Source: Malania oleifera
Lineage: Eukaryota > Streptophyta > Magnoliopsida > Santalales > Ximeniaceae
Direction of reading: 5' to 3'
Assembly (NCBI RefSeq): GCF_029873635.1
Contig: NC_080428.1
Location: 69,833,101 to 69,897,100, forward strand
DNA: 64,000 bases
Numbering within the stretch: the first letter of the stretch is position 1; the number at the start of each line of letters is the position of its first letter. The position numbers and the translations under genes were made by a program. The notes beneath the pieces are model-generated. The model was not told where the DNA came from. It did not search any database and saw only the letters and a program-made list of their open reading frames with translations. Positions 47,623 to 58,368 of the stretch are shown here, piece after piece.

Positions 47623-47736
47623 CTGTTTTCGCACTGGGCATGATGGTGAGAGTGTGCAGCGATAGTATGCCCGTGGGCAGGGATTTCCTTTAGCTACTTT
47701 TTGTCCATATTTCCTCCATTGACCTCCATCATTCAT
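47623..47736 (-). CDS. WRKY exon 3 (WRKYGQK and zinc finger cysteines)
   Basis: 114 nt, 38 codons, between TATATAG acceptor and CAG|GTATAC donor. Reads [20 protein letters not shown] followed by [18 protein letters not shown]. It holds the DNA-contacting WRKYGQK and both zinc-binding cysteines (C-X5-C). The usual NDGCQW cysteine of group IIb is glycine here, and the loop TVAPGC is TLSPSC. Otherwise fully conserved. Confidence 0.96.
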
Positions 47737-47772
47737 CTATATATACATTAACATTTCTTGGTAAGACCTCAA

Positions 47773-47821
<49 letters not shown>

Positions 47822-48781
47822 TAAAGAGTTTATCAAGTTCAAAAGTTAATAAATCATATATCATACTATTTTCCAAGATAGTTCTTAATGGAATTGAATA
47901 TGACACAAAAAGCAAATTTCTAGACCAAAATATTACTTTTGCTTAATTATTAGAAAAACAACTTGATTTAAAATTATTATAGTTTTGGCTGAGTAGTATA
48001 AAATGGTTTATTCCTTCTCGCATAAGAGCCCTCTCTTACTTATTATAAACCCATGCAAATTCCGAATAGTCGAGGTTTGATAAGGACTAGGAATATAAGA
48101 ATTTGAGTAATTAACTACATTTGCATTGATAATTCTCAAATTTGTTCATAAAAATACTACATTCATTGTATTAGAAAAATTAAAAAGATTAATGAAAATA
48201 AGGAGCTAGCAAGAAGAAGTGTGACAGGATGATCAGGATTGACCAAAAAGTTTTGAAAACTACGTTCATTTTATGATTAAAGATAATACAGTAGTTATGG
48301 ACCTTCAACTACTGAACCCCCGGGGCCCCAAAAAAAAGGGAAATCCTAGACAAAATAGCAATGATATTAATTAATCTTAAAATGATATGATTATGTTATC
48401 CATTTAATTAAGAGAATTAATTAAGCGCGTGCACACACACACTAAATCTTTTCCTTTTTTTTTTCTTAACAACAAAACCTTAACTATTGAATTGGGTTGT
48501 TAAATGGAACTTATTTGAAATAGGCAATTAATATCATTAAAAGAGGAGATAAAGGCGAAGTTAAATCATCCTCCCAAATAAGAGAAAATACAAGAGCTCT
48601 CTTGACAATCTAAGGACTATCATCACCTCCAAAACATATGAGAACCTTACAATTAAACAAGTCTTCCAAATAACTGTAATTGTGATTTAATTGTAGATTT
48701 TTGAGGATTTTAATTTAGATGCAGACAAAACAAGGAATAAGGATTGGATCAAGGGTTGTTGAATGGAAATTGGGGACTGAC
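47737..48781 (-). other. WRKY intron 2 with (AAT)n microsatellite
   Basis: 1045 nt from the GTCAGT donor (48781-48776) to the exon 3 acceptor. Contains about 16 AAT units at 47772-47820. No element ends or coding signals seen. Confidence 0.85.
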
Positions 48782-49270
48782 CGTTTGGGTACCGCATCGA
48801 GCTCTGACAGAAACCCTAGCTTTCTTCAAATGGGTCTGCTGTAAATCTTTTTCATCGTCACCTCCACTTCTTCTCATTGCATTGAGAATTTTTCTGCGTG
48901 GCCATATCTCAGCGATGTTCTCTTCCTCTTCCTTTGGCTCTCCAGAGGCGCCATTGTTCAATTCTTTTTCTTCTTCATCCTTCACAGAATTGCCGTTAAT
49001 CTTCTTCTCATCCTTTAAATCTGTAGCATCTGGTGTAGTGATCACCCTCCCAAGGCTGAGGGATACGAGCTGATCTTGCTCTTCATGATGTTGTTGATGA
49101 TCATGCTGTGTGGGTTTCTTCTTAACTTGGTTTTTTTTAGCATTAATGTCAAAGAGGTGCATATGCAGGGATCGGTATTCCTTCATGACTTGCCCTAACA
49201 TCATCTTCAACCTTTCATTTTCTTCCCTGGCCTCACCCACTTTGGCTTTTGTTAACTTGATCTCATCCTC
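48782..49270 (-). CDS. WRKY exon 2 (coiled coil, acidic linker, basic region)
   Basis: 489 nt, 163 codons, from GTGTAG|GAGGAT to CAAACG|GTCAGT. Begins EDEIKLTKAKVGEAREENER, then LKMMLGQVMKEYRSLHMHLF, a leucine-zipper-like coiled coil that mediates dimerisation in group IIb. Then LVSLSLGR, an acidic/lysine-rich middle, and the conserved KKARVSVRARC before the WRKY domain. Confidence 0.95.
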
Positions 49271-49611
49271 CTACACCCACCCACAAACATACAAAATAAG
49301 TTTATTTTTTCTCCCCAAAAAACCAGAGAAATAAGGACAGCTCGGTCCCTTCAATATTTCAGAAGAAATCCCACAAGAAAAATTTAATTTTTCATCAACC
49401 ATCATGTTTTTCTTCCTCATAGTACAAAAAAACCCTTAAACTAAGAAAAACTATCATTTAATAATAAGAAATCGATAAGGCAAATTTATTTTTTTTGAAA
49501 TCTTGAAATATATACTTTAATATAATTTAAAGCCGTAGAGCATGCATGTAGAAGGCTGCAGGTGTATAATATAGAAAGTAAACTAGTTGACACACACACA
49601 CACACACACAC

Positions 49612-49652
<41 letters not shown>

Positions 49653-49672
49653 TGAATTAATAAATTAATTAC
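49271..49672 (-). other. WRKY intron 1 with (CA)n(TA)n microsatellite
   Basis: 402 nt from CAG|GTAATT (49672) to TGTAG (49271). Includes (CA)n at 49591-49612 followed by (TA)n at 49614-49649. Confidence 0.88.
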
Positions 49673-49726
49673 CTGAGACTTGTGGATGGATATGGACGAA
49701 GAAGAGTCTGTTGGTTTGATCTCCAT
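49673..49726 (-). CDS. WRKY exon 1 (short N-terminus)
   Basis: ATG at 49726; 18 codons, MEIKPTDSSSSISIHKSQ, ending CAG|GTAATT. Phase 0 with exon 2. It is short for the clade, so an earlier start or extra exon cannot be fully excluded. The TATA box 185 bp upstream and stops in the region support this start. Confidence 0.8.
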
Positions 49727-49910
49727 GGATGAACCTTCAACTCAAAATCTAACTTTAATTTCTGCAAAGTATATATGCAGCTTGCAGAGTTCTTAATTAC
49801 TTCAACTAAAAGCTGAAGAACTTACAATTAGCAGGCGATGACTTTGGGTATTCAAATAAATCTAAGTTAAATGTGTAATTTTTTATGGAGGATGAATAGA
49901 GGGATTTATA

Positions 49911-49920
49911 GAGAGGGAGG
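49911..49920 (-). promoter_or_regulatory. putative TATA box of the WRKY gene
   Basis: TATAAATCCC on the minus strand, about 185 bp upstream of the ATG, in a setting of CT-rich sequence (CCCTCTCTATAAATCCCTC). Position and context fit a plant core promoter. Transcription would start near 49885. Confidence 0.6.
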
Positions 49921-50115
49921 GAGAGGAGGGTCAGAGCCATTGGTAGGGGATAAGAGTGGATGTAGCTGCCTGGGGATGGAATCAGAGACCAATTAATCTG
50001 TGTAGACTTGGTGGGCCTGCATGCGTTGAAAGATTCATGCAAGCTCCGCTAGTCATAGCTCATTATGATACGTCGCAACCACCACATAATTTCATTCTCT
50101 CTCTATTTTTTTTTC

Positions 50116-50121
50116 GGTCAA
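50116..50121 (-). promoter_or_regulatory. W-box candidate in the WRKY promoter
   Basis: TTGACC on the minus strand (GGTCAA on plus), about 390 bp upstream of the ATG. W-boxes bind WRKY factors and auto-regulation is common in the family. A six-base match can be chance. Confidence 0.35.
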
Positions 50122-50156
50122 ATCACTAGTGGCAAACATTTTAAATATGAAATCTG

Positions 50157-50196
50157 CATACATACATACATACATATATGTATGTATGTATGTATG
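50157..50196. repeat. (CATA)n/(TATG)n palindromic microsatellite
   Basis: CATACATACATACAT is followed by ATATGTATGTATGTATGTATG, so the tract is self-complementary and could fold into a hairpin. It lies in the WRKY promoter region between the W-box candidate and the solo LTR. Confidence 0.85.
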
Positions 50197-50308
50197 TTGT
50201 ATGAATGTATAATTATTAAGATGTGGATGAATCTATATATGCATGCATTAACAATTTTCAGCACATGAGGTTGAGATGATCAAATAATCTGTAACACTTG
50301 TTAAGATA

Positions 50309-52170
50309 TGTGTCACAACGTTCCGGAGAAAGGTTTAGTACGATGAGACATAATAATATTAAAAATTTATTAGAGTTACTACTAACCTGTTATTTACTTA
50401 AGTACAGTTAGATCATTACTACTCATTGATTGGTCTTTAAACTAATTCTAAGCTAATTAAGGAATCAGTAATCTCTGTTTGCTTTTATCAGAGTTAGAAT
50501 CGGGAGTTCAGTTATGCGAGGGAAAGGTACTAGTACACTTTATACACCCATTCTATGAACGATACCTAATTAATTATGAATTATCCCTAAATTGAATCGA
50601 ATGGTCTTTAATTAACTCCTTTAAAATAAAAAAAATGAATAAATAAATAAATAAACAAATAAGTAAAAATTTAAAAGGGAAATGAAAATCAAAGTGCGAT
50701 TTAGGAATATCTAATAAGACCTCCAAATAAGGGGATCTTATTAGATAAATCCCCCCTCATAACTAATATAGGTAAGGTCTGAAATACTTCTTCACCCTTT
50801 GTTAAATTATTGCGATGCACACACACAAAATCAAGTAAAATTAACAAAATTTAAGTAAAATAATCTTTAAAAACATTCCTAAATTTTTCCAAAATGTAAT
50901 AGAAAATTTCTGAAAATTTTCAACATTTTTATAAAATTTTCTAGAATTTTTGAAGATTTTTCCTCATTTTTTGGCATTTTTACTTTTCCATTTTTTTAAA
51001 AATTTGAGCCAAAATGACTCAAATATTTTTTTATTGATTTTAATCATTTTTTTTCTAATTTTTTTTATTATTTTTCCCAATTTTCAAAAATTAAAAATTA
51101 ATTAAAAGCTAAAAATAAAATAAATAAATATAAACTAGCAATTCGGGAAAAACAGTTTGGTTCAACTGGTTCATTTTAGTGGTTCACGTGTCCACCCACA
51201 GTGGTGATAGGTGGACACACGGCAACTTTATTTATTTTTATTTTTTATTATTTTTAAAAAAGTTAACTGTAGCAGGGTGACGTTAGCATAACATCACCCG
51301 CATGCGTCAACCTCTGATATATTTTTTAAAATTTTTCTGTAGCAGGATGACAACAGCACCTACCATGTGGCAAACCCTGATTGGCTTTTAGTTTAAAATA
51401 ATGAACTTAAAATTTTAATTTAAAACTTTCAGCTTCATGTGAATGGGTCAACTGGTTAATGGATCCAAATTGATCCTGAGTTTTTAGGTGTCCAGATTAG
51501 GGATTGATGGGTTAGATCCAAGTCATAAAATAGACTTGGGTTAGTGGGCCGGATCAACAGGTCAATTTTAGAATAATTTTTATATTTTAATGTTTTTGTA
51601 TGGCTATATATGAAAACAAAACAAAATATAAAAATAAATCCAAACCAACTTAGGTCTTCAACTCTTGCAGTCTTCTCGTTCTCCTTTGATTCTATATGAA
51701 AAACCCCAAATTATAACTCCAAAAGACTCTGAATTCCCCAACTCAATTCTCCAACAATTTTTTCAAGTTTTGGATTCACTTTGGATCAAAACTTTATGTT
51801 TTTCTTACAAAAATTGCTCAATGACTTCCTCTCTATATTTTTCTGTGTGAATGTATCACTGTGTGTCTATCTCACCTTCAGAAATCTCTATTTATAGGCT
51901 TGGAGAACCAATCAACTTAATATTGATTAGTCAATCAACACTTAATTTATCAATCAGTATTTAACTCAATTTCCCACATTTCTTACATGTTTATTTGCTG
52001 ATTTTTTTGCTTTGCTGGTTTGACAATTTGGAGCTTGAAGATGTTGGCCCACCTCTTTTATTATTATTTGTTTAATTTTCAATGTACAAATTCATTTTTT
52101 TCTTCACTTTATGAAATAAAATTTGTTAAAATTTGTCATATAAGCCCCCGAACAAATTAGGGTATCTACA
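50309..52170 (-). mobile_element. solo LTR upstream of the WRKY gene, minus strand
   Basis: 1862 bp flanked by a perfect AGATA duplication (50304-50308 and 52171-52175). On the minus strand it begins TGTAGATACCCTAATTTGTT and ends CGTTGTGACACA, typical ends of plant gypsy LTRs of the Tat/Ogre type (recall, not searched). A promoter TATAAATAGAG is present at 51896-51886 on the minus strand, so it points toward the WRKY gene, whose ATG lies about 580 bp beyond the LTR end. Confidence 0.8.
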
Positions 52171-52175
52171 AGATA

Positions 52176-53229
52176 TGAATAATTTAAATTAGGGATTAGG
52201 TGAGGCCCAACTCATATAAAATGCATATCATCTTTTAACTTACAAGATAATTAGTATGTCAACTTGTTCTATGATGGTTATCTCTCTTCAACTTTTTCTT
52301 GGTCGAATGGAAGCTAACAAGCCGCCTTTACTTAAAGTTGAGATCAAGCATATATATATATATATTGTGCGGCGAACCCTAAGAGTTAACCCAAGCATGC
52401 GCGCAAACGTGCTATCAAACTCACTAAATGGTAATTTAGCTTGATTATGTGGTAAACATTGGATTTTAATGCTCAACATATGAAGATGGTGATCAGCAAC
52501 TATGTATCCGGTTGAAATTAGATGGTAAGCTAGAAACAGCGTGCCTGGAAGGCTATTAAGCATAATCACATTGGTCAATTATGCCATGCCAATCCACGTT
52601 GTATTTGTCATTTTCTTCCCAACTTGCAAAACCAATCTCATGAGTACTGTAATAGAATAAAGGAATATAATAATAAGGTATGCACACACGGGAGTTATGC
52701 TTTAGTTTGATTCGGGAAATCTGTGTTGGCAGAAGGAAGGTTGAAGATGACAAAAGAGAATGGAAGTAGCAGAGGAGAGGGAGCTACGAACCCTTCCTGC
52801 TGGTGCGAGGCAAGCCTGTGTATGTTTACTAAGATCGACAAACAAAATTTGTTTTTCAAAAACGAAAAAGGAGCAATTAATATATATCAATTCCATAGAA
52901 AGGTAGCTTTAGAAGAAGAATCGATGAATTGTATTATTTGAAATTTGTTTCCGGTCATGCACTCGGCGCTGTTTGAAATTTCCAAAAAGAAAAATTTTAT
53001 TTGGAAGGAATAACTTTTGTCTGTAAGTAGAATGTCAAACAATGCCTAGAATTAAATGCATAGCGTGCGAAACGTTAAGACGTCATCAAATTGGTCCTAG
53101 AATTTTCAACGAATCTGGAAGAGTCATGTATGGGAGAAAGCAAAGTCAAGTTCAGCACTTTAAGTATTACAATGAGATTTTTATTATAGAAAATATATGT
53201 GGTTCTCTGTTTATAAATGTGATTTTAAT
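52176..53229. other. distal upstream DNA, no feature seen
   Basis: About 1 kb between the solo LTR and the next LTR fragment. The short frames here have no recognisable family. A small (TA)n run is at about 52351-52366. Confidence 0.55.
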
Positions 53230-53571
53230 AGTTGAATTATTAAATTAATTATTTTTATACCACAACTCACTTTAACCATACATTGATATTAATCTAATCC
53301 TTACTTACTGATAGGTGTCTCACCCTAATTTTTATCAAACATTTCAAATATCTTGAAGAGCATATATAACCGAAATGTGCAGCAAAAGCATAGGTGGGAT
53401 TAGAAAGCGTGGTTTGGATTAAATATTAAATATTTCATTTTTGGTATATTTTAGAATTTCTAAGCACGTGTCGTTAAATTTGATATTGGAGATGTTGTTG
53501 TAATGAGGTTATTTAGTACTCTGATATAATGAATTTGAGATCTTCCGCTGTATAAAATTTGGGTCACCACA
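53230..53571 (+). repeat. 3' end of a third gypsy-type LTR
   Basis: Carries CTTACTGATAGGTGTCTCACCC, the block found at the same place in the other gypsy LTRs, then an AATTTTTATCAAACATTTCA acceptor-like stretch, a TCTTCCGCTGTATA block and the end GGGTCACCACA. A primer site follows. Its left boundary is uncertain, so only the last part of the LTR is claimed. Confidence 0.7.
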
Positions 53572-53573
53572 GT

Positions 53574-53585
53574 TGGCATCAGAGC
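53574..53585 (+). other. primer-binding site after the third LTR
   Basis: TGGCATCAGAGC, one mismatch from the TGGTATCAGAGC sites elsewhere, two bases after the LTR end. About 70 bp of leader follow before element F was inserted. Confidence 0.8.
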
Positions 53586-56042
53586 AAATTTTTGGGTTAC
53601 TACAAATTGAGATATTTGCAACAAGGTTAAAAGAGAATAAAATGGCATGGAGTATTGTGTAAAAACCCCAAAAAGAGATATAAAAATTCATCTTCTTCTT
53701 GCGCAGGAGCAGGCCGCCCCCCCTGAAGACTTTCTCTCTCCCTCTCTCCTTGATTTCATGACAGATTTTCACCCGATCGAAAATCCGAAGATACCACTGG
53801 ACTCCATTCGCCGCTGCCGTCATTTCTGCCAGAGCGGATCGGTGGTAGGAGCGGCGTAGGCGTATTTCCTGTGGTAAACGATTTTTTTCATTTTTCTTTA
53901 ATTTCTTACAAAATAAAAGCCCAATTGACAAACGGACACTACCACAAAAATCTAGGGATGATTCTCTATAAGTCTAGTGGGACGGAATTTTTGTGGGGGT
54001 GTCGGGCCAAAACCCCAAATTTGGGGTACGGGGGTTATTAGGGGGCATATTTTTAATTAATTAGCATTCATTTAGAAATACTAAAATATTGAGCATTTGT
54101 GGTTGAAATAGAATTTCTGGAATTTAGGGTCCGGGTGAGCGCCGCAGGTGTAATTTTGGGACCCGTAGGAAAAATTCAGAAAATTAAGTGGGGGTGTTAA
54201 ATAATAGTTTAAATATTAATTTAAGGTATATGGAGCCTAGGGAAGGCTAGATGAGTATTATTTTGGAGAAATAGATTAATTAATCTAGGAAAAATGCAAA
54301 TTGCAGGAGTGAATTTCGGGCGCCAATGGCGTAGGATTTGAGATTCTAGCGAGACTCTCAGTAAGTCAGGTAAGGGGAATAAATTATAACAGTCTTTTTA
54401 TGAAAATTATGGGTTGAGAAATATGTGAAAATGGTGTATGTTATTTTAACTGAAATTTATTATGATATAAATATCAGATGAAATTTGTGTGGCTTATGAT
54501 TTATATTAAAAAATGTTTAAACTGAGTTAGATGATTTACCCTGTGAAATATGTGATACTGAAATGTGTTTTAATATGAGAATTGAAATGTGGGAAAATAA
54601 TGAAAATGAAATGTGCAAAAAAATGTATTCTCTGAGAAAATGAAGAAAGGTGAAATATGGAAATGTGTTTTGAGAAATATTGAGTAATTGTGAAATAAGA
54701 TATGTATATGACAGTATGAAATGAGATGAATTATGAACTGAGAAAATATCATTTAAATGATGAAATGTGTTGAGAATGCTGATATTGAAATGTGAATATG
54801 TGAAATGAAAATATTGTAATGTTAATTCTGTAATATGAAAATGAGAAATGTGGAAATACGTCAAATATGAATGAAAAAATGCCAATACCGCATAATGATT
54901 GCGGGTATGTAGTGGTAAACCCTGTTGGATGGTTATGATATTGAGCACAGTACCGTTGCTAGTGGTGTTAGTGCAACCACACGGACTCTTGGAGCGTGTG
55001 GCGTGACAGTCGATTGTGCCATTGTGTAGGGCTGTTGGGCCCCCTGAGTCCGGATCAAAGTTATAGGCCGGCTAGTCGTACTACATATGCGATATGTGAT
55101 ATGATATTTGATCTAACCGGGTCGGCCAATCGCAGTTAGATCTAGCCTTTGGGCCGCATAACCTTGGCCATGGGAGGAAGCATAGCGTGTATAGAAAGAT
55201 CCTCATGGTGGCCATGAGTTACAGACGCGATGTTGGTATTTGATACCGAGGATACTCATGAGCCGAAAAGTAAAGTGGAAATGAAAAGTGAAAGAATGAT
55301 AAAATTGGTTAAAATGTGAAATGAAAGAAAGAATGAAAATTGAGAAATAAAGAATGATAAAATTGAGAAATGGAACCGCGTGAGTTAATAATATAAATAA
55401 TTGAGGCGAAGTGAAACTCTCCGCCTGAGGGCTTACTGAGTAAGGTGAGTGCCCTGACAGGTATCAGATGTGGTCATACCCGGCTGCATAACGTGTTAAG
55501 GCAGAGGGAAGCTACCTGTATGGGCGGGTAATCTTCCTTATTCTCAGGAACTTCGCAGAGAATTATGTGTTGGATATCATTGAATTTGATAAATGATTTT
55601 AAAGCTTATAAAAGCTTGTGTTGTATATTTATACGATTATGAGAATGTATATATCAGTGTATTTTCTCAGATGAAAAGATGATTTGAAAAGTAAAGTGTA
55701 CTATAATTGTACTCATATGGCCACACACTGTAAATAATTTATTCCTTCTTACTGAGATGTGTCTTACCCAAATTATCTAAATTTTTCAGGAGACAAAGAT
55801 AGGCTAGGTGGTAGAGCTCCGTGATTATAGGGAGCTGGGACCCTAATATACAAGGTGAGTTTGGACTAGGGAGGTGTGATTCCCTAGGGTTGGGTTGTTT
55901 TTTAATATGAGATAGTATTGTGTATTGATGTGCATATTGATACTCTGGGTATTGTATTATGACTGATATGTATATACTATCTTCCGCTGTTAGGTTGTAT
56001 AATAAAATACTTTTTACCCAGTACCCAATGCAGGTAAAGTCG

Positions 56043-56418
56043 TGTAACGACCCGAATTTAAATTGGAAATTTGAGTAATAAAAAGAGAGGGAAATAGAGA
56101 CAAAAAAAGAAGAAGGCCGTAGAGCGTTCATCGACGACATTGCATTTGGGGGTTAAAAGTAATTTTTTTAAGATTGCCTGAATTCGACGACGAACACAGG
56201 GTTTCGTCGACGAAGGCTTCAATAATTTCGTCGACGAACACAGGGCTTCGTCGACGAAGAAAAGCCAAGAGGGGTTCTAGAGCCGACTAAATTTCGTCAA
56301 TGAAGACTGAATTTCGTCGACGAAATTAATGAGAATTCGTCGACGAAGGGTGCTGCTCATCGATGAAATCCCCTGTATAAATATGGAAAAACCTGATTTT
56401 TAATTTATTTGAAGATTC

Positions 56419-56479
<61 letters not shown>

Positions 56480-58232
56480 CGGCTCTCTCACACTCTCTCT
56501 TCGATTTTGGTTTAGTTTTATGCCGGATCGAAGATCTGAGGCTACCACGACGTTCCTGGCGAAGTTCCCTATAAGGTTGCCGGAGCGGATCGTTGGGAAA
56601 ACAAAGTTGGAAATCATTCCTGGGTTGAGGTAAGGCTTTTTAAGCCAAATTAGACTTTATGCTAGTTATAGGAATTGATGTACGCATGAAAATACTGATG
56701 TTTAGTACTGGGGATTTTGAGTTTCTGGGTATTGAGTAGGAAATCCTACGGGGGGTCAGGCTAGGAAATTTGAGGGGCTTTCTCAGTAGCCAAGTAAGGA
56801 AGTAAACTAAAGCAGTTCTTTTCCATGCAAACTATTATTGATTATGAGTAGATTTATTTTCAGAAGAACATATGATATATTCGTTTATTATGAATGAAAT
56901 GTACGATTGGGAAAATACTGCTATGATGCTTAAAAAGTATATGTATGTATGAGATGTCAGAAAATCATGATTTTAAAATATGAAGTGTGACTTTTAATAG
57001 AGCATGTGTGGCATGAATATTATTTTACGTAAAATGAGATATGATATGAATGCTTTTACGAGTAAAATACATTTTCAGGTATTTTGGAAAGATGGGTTAT
57101 GTTATATTGAGTTGACGAATATATGATAAATGAGTTATTTTCAAATGTAAATACTTGAAATGTATTTGGTGCGAGGCCATATTTATGTTATCGGCACGAG
57201 ACCATCTGTTTATGCTATCGGCACGAGGCTGTATTGATATTATTGGCGCGAGGCCATATTTACTATGATTTTGGCATGATGCCATATGTATGATTTCGGC
57301 GCGAGGCCGTATCTATGTTTTCGGCACGAGGCCGTAATGATGTTATGTATGATCATGTATTATATGTTATCACAACCAGGATGTTAGTTTAGTTCAGACC
57401 AGGAGCTCGGTACCGTAGCTATGGGTAGATCAGAGTTGGCACGAGACTGTATTAGTGCTAACCATTCCACGAGGAGATGGGAGATGGATAGTCGATGTGG
57501 CTTTCAGTAGAGTGTGGACGTCCACCTGGCAGTCCGGACCAGGGTGTGGTGGGCCCATCGTACTTAAAGACATATTTGATTCGGTAGTGGTCGGCCAGCC
57601 ATTGTCGGGTCCCGCCTTCAGGTTGCACAACCCGTCATGAGAGGTAATACATGAAATTAGTTAGCTATTCATCCTAGGTATATTTTCTGTATTACGAGTT
57701 ATAACAGATGTTTATGTATGTTATGATTTATTAACGAATATGAAAATACATGATTATCTAGCATGATATTATGATTATTTCCAGAGTTATGAAATGTATT
57801 GTATATATATAAGCACTTTAAATATTCATGTTACCACACAGCTGTATTTAGTTTATTTTCCCTTACTGAGAAGTGTCTCACCCCCAACATTAATTAACTT
57901 TTTAGGAAACCCAGAGAGACCGGTGGGTCAGGGCCGTCGTTGAGTGATTGGTGCTTCCCTACTAAAAGGGTAAGCGTCGAACTAGGATTAGGAGATTTTT
58001 GTTGTATGGTCCTAGTGATGTTTTTGACTTTTTCGAGATTGTACATATAAACAGTATATTGATGTTAGTAGAAAGCTCTGGTATTATGTTTTATGATTGG
58101 ATGTTGAGATTTATGTTTACTGTTGCTAGGTTTTCCGCTGTGTTTGATAGATGTCCCCGCTACCCACGGGTTCGGGTTGACCATTTCATCTATTATATGA
58201 TATTTTATGTTTAGAAATTGAGAGACGTTACA
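56043..58232 (+). mobile_element. solo LTR G, nested in the LTR of F
   Basis: 2190 bp, TGTAACGACCCGAATTT ... GAGACGTTACA, flanked by AGTCG and GGTCG (one mismatch). Palindrome array 56125-56375, TATAAATA 56376-56383, (CT)n 56420-56474. Intron 1 is 56630-56727 (98 nt; acceptor CAG changed to CTG), exon 2 56728-56793 (66 nt), intron 2 56794-57905, exon 3 57906-57969 (64 nt, donor AGG|GTAAGC). Confidence 0.92.
57165..57345 (+). repeat. ~30 bp minisatellite in solo LTR G
   Basis: Tandem units of the form GGCACGAGGCCGTATTTATGTTATC, six or seven imperfect copies, inside leader intron 2. The position matches the GCGTACGGGC array of element B but the unit sequence differs. Confidence 0.85.
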
Positions 58233-58355
58233 GGTCGTATGAATGATAGTAAGATTGTTGACGTGTCCGATTTGTGAATGTTGTGGATGACGTGATTATT
58301 TATTTATTATTGATATTGAGAAAAAAAAATGTACGAAAATTGGGGCATCACAGTT

Positions 58356-58368
58356 TGGTATCAGAGCC
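58356..58368 (+). other. primer-binding site of F
   Basis: TGGTATCAGAGCC three bases after the LTR end, intact complement of initiator tRNA-Met. Confidence 0.92.

Larger units (their letters stand above)
34382..49726 (-). pseudogene. WRKY group IIb transcription factor (WRKY72/61/9-like), last exon interrupted
   Basis: Four coding exons on the minus strand: 49726-49673, 49270-48782, 47736-47623, and 39533-39391 continued at 35063-34382. All splice sites are GT-AG and all three introns are phase 0. Joining across the retrotransposon gives 493 codons with no internal stop. Order: leucine-zipper-like coiled coil (residues ~19-60), LVSLSLGR, basic KKARVSVRARC, WRKYGQK (188-194), zinc finger C-X5-C-X23-H-X-H (208, 214, 238, 240), then the group IIb C-terminus (TITLDLTS ~314-321, SLAEAIEAAS). 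WRKY factors bind W-boxes (TTGACC/T) in the nucleus; the WRKY72 clade is linked to defence. The final exon carries a copia insertion, so this allele should give a truncated protein. Confidence 0.93.
53658..58352 (+). repeat. 5' LTR of F, interrupted by solo LTR G
   Basis: Net length about 2.5 kb. Putative leader: intron 1 53874-54306 (433 nt, against 432 in E), exon 2 54307-54369 (63 nt, donor CAG|GTAAGG), intron 2 54370-55789, exon 3 55790-55854 (65 nt, donor AAG|GTGAGT). Ends GGGGCATCACA. Compared with E it has a shorter U3 without the (ATT)n run. Confidence 0.9.

Noticed and set aside
48744-49334. Plus-strand frames opposite WRKY exon 2
   Set aside because: Antisense of the exon; no conserved domain, and the minus strand has clear WRKY features and splice sites.
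54517-54948. Minus-strand frame of 143 codons rich in F, H, S and I
   Set aside because: AT-rich leader intron 2 of element F; the related region in E is not open.
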